Positions 34,630-45,767 of a stretch of 64,000 nt of DNA are shown here, one piece after another. Both the position numbers and the translations under genes were made by a program. The notes below the pieces were generated by a model that did no database searches, had not been told where the DNA came from, and worked only from the letters and a program-made list of their open reading frames with translations. Within the stretch, counting starts at the first letter, position 1. The number at the start of each line of letters is the position of its first letter. This DNA is from Scedosporium boydii (lineage: Eukaryota > Ascomycota > Sordariomycetes > Microascales > Microascaceae): assembly GCA_002221725.1 (NCBI GenBank), contig NJFT01000026.1, positions 62,001 to 126,000 of the forward strand. The letters are read 5' to 3'.

Positions 34630-36272
34630 CGAGAGGCTATTTCACTATGTGGCAATGTCCTTCGGTGTTTGCTACTCCCAGGAGGGCCTGTTAATAACCG
34701 CTCCCAAGGTCTTGGGTCGTGGTCGTGGATGGACCCCGTTCCAGGGTGTTGGAGTCGGGTTTCCTCGCACTACAGATCTTTGGGCCCGCCCCCAGCCCCA
34801 ACCTCAACCCCAACCTCCTCGACCATCAAAGCCACATTGAATCATACCACAACCATGAAATAGCTGTCAATTGGCGCTGTCAAACAGGCAGGAGAAAGGG
34901 GAGGGCGTGTTTCACGGCCGCGGCCTCCAGGGCTGAACTGCACTCCGGCATGCCCGCCAGTGGGAAGGAGAACGAACCCAAAAAAAGGTTGTAACCCGAC
35001 GACTAACTGCTGTACCTGCGCATTTAAGGGCTGTGACGCAGGGGATGATGGTGGCTGCGCGTGCGCTCTTCCTCACGAATCCCGCCTCGCCTGGCAGTTC
35101 GCCACCACCGACCGCTAAATATGAGCTCTCACACGAACGTTGGAACTAACGCCGCTGGAGTGGTGTCGTGGAGGAGATCTACGTGCGTATAATGGGTCTA
35201 ACTTCCTACCATGCGACAGCCCTCGTGGCTTGCAAGGCACCAGCATGGGGTCAAGTTATGGCAAGGTTACGACGTACGCACAGTCTATGATTATGAGGTT
35301 CTGTCGATAACAGAACTGCCAAAGCCCCTTTTCAGCTTGATCCCTTTGGAAGAGAGTTTTGGTGCTTGCGCCAGAGACCATCCTTGGTTAGCCAGCCCCT
35401 CCCCCCACCCCCGCCGGCGGGACTCTGGGCACCGCCTTATCCTGGCGAAGGTTCAGAAATGCAGAAATGGGTCAAAAACTCGAGTCATGGAGGATCCAAA
35501 GGCTGCAGCTAGGCTGGACTTCAATTAAGCGAGCCGCCTTCAATAGCAGGATGTGAAAGGGGGGTCTAGACACATCTTTGATGGTCAGCAAACATTTGTT
35601 GGCGCTGGCGATGGGCGAGGTACTGTGGACATCGAAGGTGGTTGATACAGATGTCACGGTACGAAGGATTCAGACAACAGCGCTTCTGCATTGTTTGGTT
35701 TCTCGGGGCTGTTGGCGTCAATATGCTGCTTCATTGACATGAGTCAATAGGAGCAGGGGGGGGGGAACATCAATACAGCTTCAAATCGCAGAGCCATGCA
35801 GTCAGGCCATTGTCAAAAAATAAGCTTGAACGAAGGCCCCAGATCAAAAAATTGTCAAGCTGCACAATCGATATTACGTCTAATTTTAGAGTTTTTGCTG
35901 TCAATCTCAAGACGCCCTCATCCCCGATCGCTAGGAATGCAGGGCGGAACAGGGAGAAGATTCGACAAGGGGTGTCGCCCAACTTTTGAGATATTCGAGA
36001 TATTCGAGGATCAACATCAGCCCATCAGCCTCTAAATGGAGGGTAGAAGTCGGGAACGCCATTGTCAGCCGAGAGAGATGGAATAATCCAGGATCTCGTC
36101 GTGCATGAGAGCGCAGACGAAGGATTTCTGCTTCCGGCGAAGTGCGTCCGGAATGGCCAGGCTCTCGAACCCGTTTGTTGGGGGCGTTGATTTGCGCTTT
36201 TAATATTCCTGCGCGTCGCCTTGCAGCTATTAGCTACTAGCTACCTCTGTTGAGTCTGTTCCCTCAGTCTTG

Positions 36273-36297
36273 ATTGATCAATTGATCAATTGATCAA
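36273..36297. repeat. tandem palindromic octamer ATTGATCA
   Basis: Three perfect head-to-tail copies of ATTGATCA plus one extra A, so TTGATCAA palindromes overlap in series. Confidence 0.9.
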
Positions 36298-37436
36298 ATG
36301 CTTGCTGCTTAAATTGATCCTATATTGCGGATCGCTCCGATGCCTGCTTTGGCCGGCTCATTCCGCGTGGCAGGAACCACAATTCCAGGGATTCTGGGTT
36401 TGTGTTTCGGATCATCCCTCATTCTGGAGGCCACGCTCGGTTCTTAAAGGGCGGCGTCTTATAGCTCGCCGTGGACCGGAGAAGAGTCCCCTTTTTTTCG
36501 ACGATCCTTCTCATTGCCGTCACCTGGCCTCCTCATTTTTTTCAGTAGCCGATGGGGTCTCTCCACTTGGCTGCGCCATTTGATCTTGGCGGACGCTGCA
36601 CCGCTGCACGACCTGCACTACGAAGCACGTATGCGGACGAAGACGAGGTGCGTGTAGGTTCGAGCGAGAGAGAGGGAGCCCGTCAATCAGGGACGGCGAT
36701 AGCTGTTAATAACACGCTATTAAGATCCCTAGAGCGGCACTAGGTCGCCGACCCCAGATTCGTTCGGAAGCACGTACGATTGATTGTGTGGAGGGACATT
36801 ACTTCGTACACTACCCATCGACCGAGCCAAGAAATTTCCCCAGGATTTTTCGTATCGTCCGCATTCGGGATCTCGGTGGGGAATTTCGTGCTAGTTTCCA
36901 TCGAGCGAGCTTTGCCAAATTGCGGTTCCGGTTGCCAGTCCTGTCGTAGTCCGTAATTTGTAATTTGTACTTTGAGAGCTTCCCCGCAGTTTCGCTCTGG
37001 CGGAGTCGGATCTGAAAGCCGGACTTGGAGCCTCGGATCGGTAATGCTTTTTGAGGGGGGGAGGCGGGGGTGACGTGAGTCGTGAGTGGTGATTGACGAT
37101 GCGCCTGGCAACGAGAGCCGCTCCTACCCTTTTCGGCCTCACGAGCTCAACGGATTTGATCGTTCTCATCTTCACACACTGAGAAGATATCGTGGACGAG
37201 AATTGTACGAGTTGTTGTTAGCGAAAATACCAATTTCGCTATCTCATCCATCACTATCTTATAAAACAAAGTCTAAGCCTAAGACATTACAGCTTTCGGA
37301 CACCGCAAAACCTTGAATTGGGCGGTGTTGACGCGGGGCAATTGAGAGCACACTTGTGGACACGGAAACGCAGCAAGCATCCGCCGAAAACAGAACGAAG
37401 CAAATCGTCGTGCTGTGACTGAAGAAAGAGAAAACA

Positions 37437-39170
37437 ATGGCTCCCCTCACTCCTCTCACGAGAGTTCTGCCCAGTGTACGTGTGTCTAGATCATGGCAAT
37501 TCAATTTGCTATCGATTCCCTCCATTTCCCAGAGAGTTCTCTCATCTCACTCATCTCCATCTAGGCGGCATCGCGGGCCACCAGCCTCCTCCGAACTATC
37601 CAGTTCACTCATCCTCCAAGCTGTCCCTGCCACTCCAATCCCAACTATCACAAGACTCCGACGAGTCTTACGCAGCGGAACTATGAGAAGAACAGGCAGT
37701 ATGCCACTCCCGTAGACGGACCGTTGTCCAAGGAGTACGCCTTTGAGATGGCGGCATCTTCCATCCGGTTCGGCCCCGGCGTCACGCAGGAGGTCGGCAT
37801 GGACCTGAAGCACCTCGGCACCAAGAAGGTCTGCGTCGTCACGGATCCTACGGTTGATAAGCTGTTCCCGATGCAGCAGGTTAGAGAGAGTCTGGCTAGG
37901 GAAGGAGTCAACTATGTTGTGTATAACAACGTTTCTATTGAGCCCAAAGACACCTCGTAAGCATCACATTCCACGTCTCATTATGGGGGGCCCAAAAGGA
38001 TAATTATGCTAATTAAGAGTCTCAAAAGTGTGAAAGAGGCAATTGCGTGGGCCAAAGCCCAAAACGTCGACTCCTTCCTCGCAGTCGGCGGCGGTTCCGT
38101 CATTGACACAGCCAAGCTCATGAACCTCTACACCACCTACGCCGACGCGCCCTTCCTTGACTTCGTCAATGCACCTCTCGGCAACGGCCGCCCCGTGGAC
38201 CGACCTCTCAAGCCGCTCATCGCCGTGCCCACCACCGCCGGAACGGGTTCCGAAACCACCGGCACCGCCATCTTCGACCTCACCACCCACCACGCCAAGA
38301 CCGGCGTCGCCCACCGCAACCTCAAGCCGCTCCTCGGCATCTGCGACCCCCTCAACATGCGCACCATGCCCAGCGCCGTCAAGGCTAGTTCCGGTCTGGA
38401 CGTCCTCTGCCACGCGCTCGAGTCTTGGACTGCCATTCCTTACACGGAGAGGAAGCCGAGGCCGGCGCATCCGCTGCAGAGGCCCGCGTACCAGGGCGCG
38501 AATCCTATTAGTGACGTGTTTTCGCTGCATGCGTTGAAGAGGACGGTGAAGTATTTGCCGAGGGCGGTGCATAATCCGGATGATTTGGAAGCGCAGAGCG
38601 AGATGTTGCTTGCGGCTACGTTGGCGGGTATTGGGTTTGGTAACGCCGGTGTACATCTCTGCCACGGTATGGCATCTTCCCTCCATTTCTTCTTGCCAGT
38701 ATTTCTTTCCTAGTTCCTTCGTCACTAACAAACACATTCTAGGCATGTCTTACCCCATTTCCGGAAGAAACCCAGGCTACTACCACAAGGGCTACGAGGT
38801 CAACAAGCCCCTGATCCCCCACGGCGTCTCCGTCGCCGTCACAGCCCCCTCCGTCTTCCGCTTCACCGCGCCTTCCAACCCCGAGCGCCACCTTGCCGCG
38901 GCCGAGGCGTTCGGCGTCGACATCACCAACGCCAAGCGCGAGGGCGCCGGCGAGATCCTCTCAGACGCCATTTCGCGCTTCCTCGAGGAGCTGGGCGACC
39001 AGCCCAAGGGTCTCAAGCCTCTGGGCTTCACCTCGAGTGATATCGATGCGTTGGTGGAGGGAACGCTCCCTCAGCGTAGGGTGGTCGTTTTGGCGCCTGG
39101 TATTGAGGGTGGGGAGAATGATAGGGAGGTTCTTACTCGGTTGTTTGAGCATGCGTTGGAGAGGAAGTAG
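37437..39170 (+). CDS. hydroxyacid-oxoacid transhydrogenase, iron-containing alcohol dehydrogenase family, mitochondrial
   Basis: Exons are 37437..37475, 37565..37956, 38020..38666 and 38743..39170, giving 501 residues with consistent phases. Intron 1 joins the short presequence-like N terminus to a cysteine-rich CPCH motif that fungal and animal members share. The iron-ADH signatures are present: AVGGGSVIDTAKL, PTTAGTGSETT, and the iron-binding histidines in LCHGMSYPISG, whose first part is split by intron 3. The human homologue (ADHFE1) oxidises 4-hydroxybutyrate while reducing 2-oxoglutarate in mitochondria. The third intron has a CACTAACA branch; the second has its branch very close to the acceptor. 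It starts the metabolic half of the window but may be a housekeeping neighbour. Confidence 0.9.
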
Positions 39171-40246
39171 GGGGTATATAACAGGACGGGTATGTAATCT
39201 AGGACCTCGCTGTTTAATTACATACAATTCTCTCCATGGAAGTTCTAATAATCTTGCGCCCGTTGTAACGTTTATGTGCGAGGACCCGAACCGTGACTCT
39301 TTTACGATGATTCCCAGCTTTCCTTATAAATATGGGTAAGTCTACGCTCGTTATATTCTCCTTCATGGGAAGCGTCCTTCTTCTGTGAGAAACATGTGGG
39401 GGAACGGTGGAACACCTAACCCTAGACAAGAAGAAATTGTGCAGGGTTACTGCTGAAGTTCCCGCGTCAACAAGTAATGACAGCTTAGACAGCCGATTGA
39501 TCTTCTTTGCTGTAATTTGTGACTGACCATCATCTCATCTCGTCGTCAGCGCTGCCGATGACACTTCCAGCCATGAGAGAGCATATTATCTATTGCTCTT
39601 CTTTTCCGTAATGGCAGTGAAAGACCCCAATGGAAACAATCTAACTAGCTCCTCCTCGACTAGAATACGTTGGCGTATAAATGTTGGATTTCGCATTGCG
39701 CTCTGTACAGTCTGGGTGGACGGTCGGGCGGGCACTTCTGGCTGTGCGGGCACCTAATTTAGTGGATCTCGGCGCTGTGGGAGAGACTGGGGTGCCAGAG
39801 ACTGCCCTGCTCCCGGGTTGGATGCTGTTCGTGTCGCTTTGATCACGGTGCGTCGTTGATGAGAATGAATTTGCCAGACATAAATATATACACCCTCGCC
39901 AGAACCTTGAAAAGAGAGCAAGAAACTGTCTTCAAACTGTTACCGAAGAGAGTTTGACCTGCAAAGGGACGATCGGGAAGATCCTCTGTTGTTGTGCGGC
40001 GGGAAAAGAGATCGGAAGACGAACTTGGGCTTAACCCGAACCGGAGGCGGTTCTCCAAGTCGGCTCACGTATCCCATACCCGCCGGTCGCGGCGCTGACC
40101 TCCAAAGTTGGAGACATGGCTGCGGGGTGTCAGATTCCCGAGGGATATTTTTGAAGTGTATTTGATCGGCGAACATTTCTCAGCGATATTAGAAGGTGTA
40201 GGTTCAATTATTCCAACAGCAACAAACATCACACTCAGTCTTGACA
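39171..40246. other. intergenic stretch, no gene seen
   Basis: This is the 3' flank of the transhydrogenase and the promoter of the dienelactone hydrolase. No coding segment or clear repeat was seen. Confidence 0.5.
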
Positions 40247-41237
40247 ATGGCATCTAATCCGCCGGGAGCGTGCTGTACCACAGGCTTCAAACACGAGTAA
40301 GCGGTCTCCGAACGTTTCTTTCACTCTCCCTCCTACATATGCTCCACCTTCATACTTCTCGCACCCCCTCTGTCACCTGTGTCACCGAGCATAGCCATGC
40401 CTCTTGTTCCGCATGCTAACTCACGCTCTCCCTGCCTGCTCCCAGAGGCAATCCTTTAGGGAAGGCCATCAAGATCGCCGGGAAATGGGACGCCTATGTC
40501 ACTAAGCCGCAGGATGGAAAGCCTAGCCGCAAGGATGTTGCGATTCTGATCCTCCCCGACGCGATAGGTCTCGGTTGGGATAACGTGAGGCTCCTGGCCG
40601 ACATCGTCGCTGAAAGCGGCTACACCACCCTCGTTCCCGACATCTTCAACGGAGACCCTATCAAGCCCAATGAAATGAACACGGTGGACATACCTAAGTG
40701 GATCACCGAGGGTTCGGACGGGCGCAACCCGCACACGCCGGATGCCATCGATCCTATCGTCGAGGCAGCCATCGACACGCTGAAGAAGGACTACGGAGCG
40801 CAGAGGATCGGCGCCATGGGTTACTGCCTCGGTGCCAAGGTAAGCTACGGCTCTCCCTCTGTTTGATGTTTTTTTTTTTTTTTAGAGTAGAGACAATTCT
40901 GACAACTCCGTGCATTTAGTACGTCGTCCGGCATTTCAAATCCGGCGTGAACGTCGGGTTCCTCGCCCATCCGACCATGGTCACCGACGAAGAACTCGCG
41001 GCCATCACCGGCCCGCTCTCTATCGCTGCTGCCGAGACCGATCCGATCTTCCCGGCTGAGAACAGGCACCGATCAGAGGGCATCTTGCAGAAGACAGGGC
41101 AGCCGTACCACATCTCTCTCTTCTCGGGCGTGGCGCATGGGTTCGGGCTGCGGGCTGACCTGTCTAAGAAGGACCAGCGGTTCGCACAGGAGCAAGCGAT
41201 CTTGCAGGCGCTCGCTTGGTTTAGTCAGTACCTCTGA
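40247..41237 (+). CDS. dienelactone hydrolase family protein
   Basis: Exons are 40247..40296, 40446..40839 and 40920..41237, giving 253 residues. Introns are 149 and 80 nt; the second contains a run of T and ends in TTTAG. The alpha/beta-hydrolase triad is complete: Cys144 in GYCLGAK, Asp189 in AETDPIF and His221 in VAHGFG, the arrangement of bacterial dienelactone hydrolases. In aromatic catabolism such enzymes open dienelactones to maleylacetate; many fungal members have other or unknown ester and lactone substrates. No signal peptide is seen, so it is cytosolic. It lies next to a second, fused DLH-like gene and may belong to the catabolic group. Confidence 0.9.
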
Positions 41238-41826
41238 GGATGAAGGAAGGATTCGAAGTAGTATACATGGCAGTGAGCGGGGTGTGGTCCAGTTGAGAGC
41301 GGGTGCCACTAGGACGCATCATACATCTACGAGCTTAGAAACTTAGAAATGTTTTGGGATATAGGAAGATAGAAATAAATCTGACGAGTCTGGAGACCCT
41401 TGATCTCCGTTTTGGATGGGCAGCAGAACATCGCAACTACTGCATATGACTTTGTGATCTTGGCCATTTCGCGTAGAGACCAAAGGCGATTAGAACTAAG
41501 GCATGGAGCCTCGACGCGGCAACTGGTGAGAGGGTTCCTATAGTCACCGCTCGACTTAGGTTTATACTCATGCGCCTAGATGGACATCAAGTTAAATACA
41601 TCTTACACATTATCTCCCCAAAGGTTGGTCTTTGGAACATTAAAAATAACCAGATTAAGAACTAAAGGAATTGATATATTGTGTCAAATTGCCCTGTCTC
41701 TCTTCCAAACTCTTCCACCACCGACCCGACCAGCCTATTCTCAATGCCCAGCTAAGCGTCATATTCCACCCTTCTCACTCGGTGACAATCTTAAAGGAGC
41801 CATACATTCTTGTTCCATCCATTCAA
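41238..41826. other. convergent 3' flanks
   Basis: No gene was seen between the dienelactone hydrolase and the DLH-like/SnoaL stop codons. Confidence 0.5.
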
Positions 41827-43270
41827 TCAAACCCGTCGAATGTTGTAATCAAACATCGCATTCGAGGGCGCCGAGTTCCTATCTCGGAGCTTCTTGGCCG
41901 TATCAATCCCCGTCACGGGGACGCGATACTCCACCGACCCTCCCGCGCTGGCGCCCTCCTTTCCTGCTTCCGGCGGTATTGGGTACGGAAAGGGGAGATA
42001 CTCGGGCATCAGGCCGAGCTGCCGCAGGACCGTGCCTTGATCCCACGTAATATGTTCATGGTAGAGCCGGTCCCCGCGGATGTTCACCACGGCGGTGAAA
42101 GGGATTTCAGCCTTGAGGTTGGTGGCGGGTACGCCGGGGATGCTGGTACGTTACGTGTTAAGGACAGGTACAACGAAGGTTGGTCATGATGAGAGCTTTG
42201 CTTACAGCCAGTCAATCACGCGGTCGTGCGTAAACTTGAAAATAAACTCGTCAATGATGCGGTCGATGGCGATGGACCGGCTGACGAGCTCTAGCTCCGT
42301 GTCGGCCGAGTTAAGGAAGATGAAGTTGTCTCGGTAGAACTGCGTGAGCGATGCACGGCCGACGCCACCAGTCATCTACAATGAATAACGTCAGACGTGA
42401 ACTTGCTCATCTCTTCGTACATATAAACACTTACTGTCGGCACATGGTTCACGTATGGCTCCTGGACCATGGTGCTCATGGTGTGCTCGACGGAGCGATC
42501 AGCAAACTCGTAATAGGTGTGCTCGTCCCAGATGGTCTCCAGATCAAAGTACGGCCCGTTCATGATGGGCTTGAGGTGCTGTAGGCTCCTCGTATGGGAC
42601 CGCGCTTCAGTCGTATAGTGGAAAGAGGGCTGGAAGGGCGTAGAGAACTTGTACGTCCTCATATCAGGGTAGTAATACGCCAGAGCGGTTCCGTTCTCCC
42701 GCTTATACCGGCCTTCTTCACCCGCGACCTGAGACTTGCCAGCGAGGTGGTGGACCACGGGCACTGGGCTGGCAGCGAGGCTGGCCTCATCGGAGGCATC
42801 GGCGTAGTTGATGGCCGCTACGACGGATGAGTCCTTCAAGGCGGGAGCAATCTTGTTCCATAAGTTGGGACCGTACGCTGCGTTTGGGAGAATTTGGGAC
42901 AGTTGTCAGGCTTTATCTTCCAGTTTAATAAACGCATAACCTGGGGGAACCTACAGACCAGTCCCACCTTTCCCTTGGGCTCGCACTTGTCGCATTGGGA
43001 TAACGCCTCGATGGCCTGCTTGAGAGCAGCTTCACCAAGTGCGCGCTCCTCGACCTGCACGACAGCATAACCCTCCTCGGCCCATTTTATCAGGGGCGAC
43101 GGGACACCCTCAGCGATGCTCAAGTGCACCGTCGTGTCGGGCACAAGCAGCACGAGGCCGGGCCCGTGACCCCGGCGTGATAGCGGCAGGAGCAGGCCTA
43201 CGCCGGACGCAAGCTCCGTAAATTGGATGCTGGGAAGGGGCGGCGGGGGCTTTGAGATGTCGTTGTACAT
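41827..43270 (-). CDS. dienelactone-hydrolase-like/SnoaL-like fusion protein
   Basis: Minus-strand exons are 43270..42955, 42877..42435, 42375..42206 and 42142..41827. They total 1245 nt and 414 residues, with all phases consistent. The N-terminal half has an alpha/beta-hydrolase (DLH-like) layout: a PGLVLLVPD strand, an EEGYAVVQVEER strand, and a nucleophile-elbow position reading VGLVSYG, so Ser106 stands where DLH enzymes have Cys. Intron 1 splits that Ser codon. I cannot find a convincing catalytic histidine. The C-terminal part (about residues 265-395) is SnoaL-like, with HDRVIDWL, VVNIRGDRLYHEHI and WDQ segments typical of that cone-shaped fold. Substrate is unknown. It is divergent from the SDR gene at 44241. 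Confidence 0.82.
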
Positions 43271-44240
43271 GGTGGGCAAGGTGAGGGAGATGTTGATCAA
43301 TCCAATTGATTTAATAATTCTTTGCCTAGGCTCTAGAAGCTGTCTCTGTATCAATTGACGTCTTCTTCTTGGTATGAGATATTGATTCTTGCTCACAAGA
43401 TGGAGTAAAAAAAAAGCTGAATCAAAATGCGCCAAGGTTCGATTGTCAATTGAGGTGATCGGATTGCATGATTATAGTTCTTCACCGTCCAACCTTCCCG
43501 CTCCTCCACTACAACGTCAAACATTAGCACGCCCCCCCTTATCGTCTAGCTCCCTCTTAAGATTGATCCAAGGGCATGATGGCCCTGTGCCGATGCAGGA
43601 TGCAGGATGTCGGAAGTGTTCGATGTTCTGGGCCATCCATCCCACTAACACCTCCGCCTTTGGCTTTTACCGCGGCACGCACCCTAGATCAGCGTAGATT
43701 CCCCTCACTCCCCTCACATCCTCACGCCTCATTCCTGTTGCCCCTCATCTTCATCCCTCGTCTCCCCTCATCCCCTCATCCCCCTGAGCAACTTCTCCGG
43801 TGGCGGATCAACGCCTTCCCCCCGCATCTAGCTCCGTTAGAGCCCCGTCTTATCGGGAACTTCTGTACCTCGTGATAGCTTCGGCTGCAGTGCTAGATAG
43901 ATTAGGTGCTGCAGCCGCCACTAACGTCGCGCCAGAAGCTAAGCTCGATTCCAAGCTCGTAGGCACTAGGGTTGTTCGCTAGCTTTCCATCCATCCTTCA
44001 ATCCTAAGAAGTAGAAGTCGGGACTCTCTCGGACAGGGTTTCTTGGGAAGCACTGCTTCTTGTTTTTCAAGCTTTCCCTTGTCGTTGCATAGCTTTCTTC
44101 ACACCCTAGGTCAAGCTTGCCAGTTTCTATCCTCAAGCTCTTGATCCCTGTTATCGATCCAAAGATTAAACATTGATCTTTTTATTTTATTTTATTTTAA
44201 TTTTTTTTAAAGGTGAAGAAGAAACAAAACAAAACAAAAA
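43271..44240. other. divergent promoter region of the DLH-like/SnoaL fusion and SDR genes
   Basis: The two genes share 970 bp, which would allow joint control. A T-rich run with TTTTA units lies at 44180-44209, just before the SDR leader. No gene was seen. Confidence 0.55.
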
Positions 44241-45201
44241 ATGGCCGACAAACTCGACGATGTCCGCCCCATGTTCGAGCTGCGCAACCGCAACTTCATC
44301 GTGACCGGAGGCGCCCAGGGCATCGGCTTCGCCGCAACACGCGCCATCTGCGAGATGGGCGGCAACGTTGCCGTTCTCGATATCCAGGACAAGCCAGTCG
44401 ACGAGTTCAACACGCTCGCAGAAAAGTTTGGCAGCAAGACGGTATACATCAAGACCGATGTGACGGTGGAAGCTAGCCTGAACGAGTCCTTCGCCAAAGC
44501 TCTCGCCGAGCTCGGCACCATCGACGGGCTCGTGCCGGCGGCGGGCATTGCTATTGACAAGCCTTTTGTCGACCAGACTTGGGATGAGTTTACGCGCATT
44601 CAGGAAATCAATGTGAGATTGCTTTACATACCTTATATCCTCCCTTTTTATTTTTTATTATATTTATTTACCCTCTGGTCAATTGTCGTACATGAGATGA
44701 CGGGAGAAAGATCCGAGGGCTAACTTTCATAATTTCCTTGTGCAATAGGTCCGCGGAACCTTCTTCATCGCCCAGCTAGTGACCAAGCAAATCATCAAGC
44801 AAGGCACCGGCGGCAGCATGGTCCTCATCGCCTCTCAATCGGCCCACATCGCCCTCCCCGGCTACCGCATGGCCGCTTACAACGCCTCCAAGGGCGGAAT
44901 CCTCATGCTCGCCAGGGCGCTGGCCGTCGAGCTGGCGCCCCACAACATCCGCGTCAACACCATCTCGCCGGGCTACGTGGACTCGGAGATGACTCGCTCG
45001 GTGCGCGCCATCAAGAGCAAGCGTGAGGGCGACCAGATGTGGTTGTCGCCGCCGTTGAAGCGCCTGAGCACTCAGAATGACCTCACGGGTGCTATTATCT
45101 ACCTGTTGAGTGATGCTGCTCGGCATACTACGGCGACGGATATTCAGATCACTGGAGGTTTGCATGCGGGAACGATTGATGGTGTTATTACCTGGGAGTA
45201 A
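44241..45201 (+). CDS. short-chain dehydrogenase/reductase
   Basis: Exons are 44241..44612 and 44749..45201, giving 274 residues. The 136-nt intron has a GTGAGA donor, a GGCTAAC branch and a TAG acceptor. Classical SDR features are in place: the cofactor loop TGGAQGIG at residues 22-29, an acidic residue after the second strand (VLDIQD), a serine in IASQS at about 153, and the YxxxK pair Tyr168 and Lys172. An Asp after strand 2 favours NAD over NADP. The ISPGYVDSEMT segment is also typical. Length matches the family. Substrate is unknown; fungal relatives are often annotated as sorbose reductase or D-arabinitol dehydrogenase-like, but the setting suggests a diol or alcohol from a catabolic route. 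Confidence 0.9.
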
Positions 45202-45767
45202 GAGGAAGGCAGAGGACATGGATGTCGGGTTTGAAAATATATCTAGATCAATGATATGTGCATGAACTTGCCCTACGATTTCTCTGCAATCTTGAATCCT
45301 AGACTGCTGTTATAGTGAATGTCTTATGGCCAGTGTACATGCTCTAATGGCAGCTAACATAGCCATGACGAGCGACTTGGAGAGTTGGTGTTAAGCAGAG
45401 AACATGAGCTCACTGGAACTTACATCAATTGATCTGTCGATTGATGCCTCTCGTGGAATGGGGAGCCTCCGCGATGAAGATTGCTTTTCAGTTTTCTGGG
45501 CACATTGACTTTCAAGATCAATGGGCAGGACACTTCAAGGTCTAGCAATAAATCGTGTTATTGGACATTAAATTCACTAGAATCATGAACGCGCCAAAAC
45601 ATATTTCAAAAACGTCAATGTTTTCCACGGCAGATTTCCCCCGATACACAATCTTAAATCAACAAGATTCAGCTCAAAGGGAACAAAAAGAATAAAAATC
45701 GAGAAAACGGAGATACATCAAAGAAGCTAGCGATATGGTATTTCCCCCCTTGCACACGCCCTTTCCA
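45202..45767. other. convergent 3' flanks of SDR and monooxygenase genes
   Basis: No gene was seen. The long plus-strand frame that begins at 45735 is antisense to the monooxygenase. Confidence 0.55.

Larger units (their letters stand above)
30401..36808. repeat. cluster of dispersed near-palindromes TACGAAGTA / TACGGAGTA
   Basis: Exact copies, in either orientation, start at 30401, 31326, 31346, 31701, 32656, 33289, 34260, 34563, 34582 and 36800. The copy at 34260 sits in a longer inverted repeat, GAGTAC-GAA-GTACTC. Other exact copies in the window start at 15363, 15692, 15704, 47913, 51165 and 51356. All lie outside the genes called with confidence. Confidence 0.85.
29155..37436. other. 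gene-poor 8.3-kb stretch rich in a 9-bp near-palindrome
   Basis: I found no gene here that I would defend, despite reading both strands; open frames are short and lack splice signals or family traits. It is not visibly AT-rich, so it does not look like a RIP-mutated repeat. Ten exact copies of TACGAAGTA/TACGGAGTA (either strand) lie between 30401 and 36808. A TTGATCAA tandem repeat is at 36273. The first kilobase is the promoter and leader of the YANK-like kinase. One small membrane-type frame at 34279-34629 is listed separately at low confidence. Confidence 0.5.

Noticed and set aside
38009..38746. 245-codon minus-strand open frame
   Set aside because: It is antisense to exon 3 of the transhydrogenase, which carries all the iron-ADH motifs.
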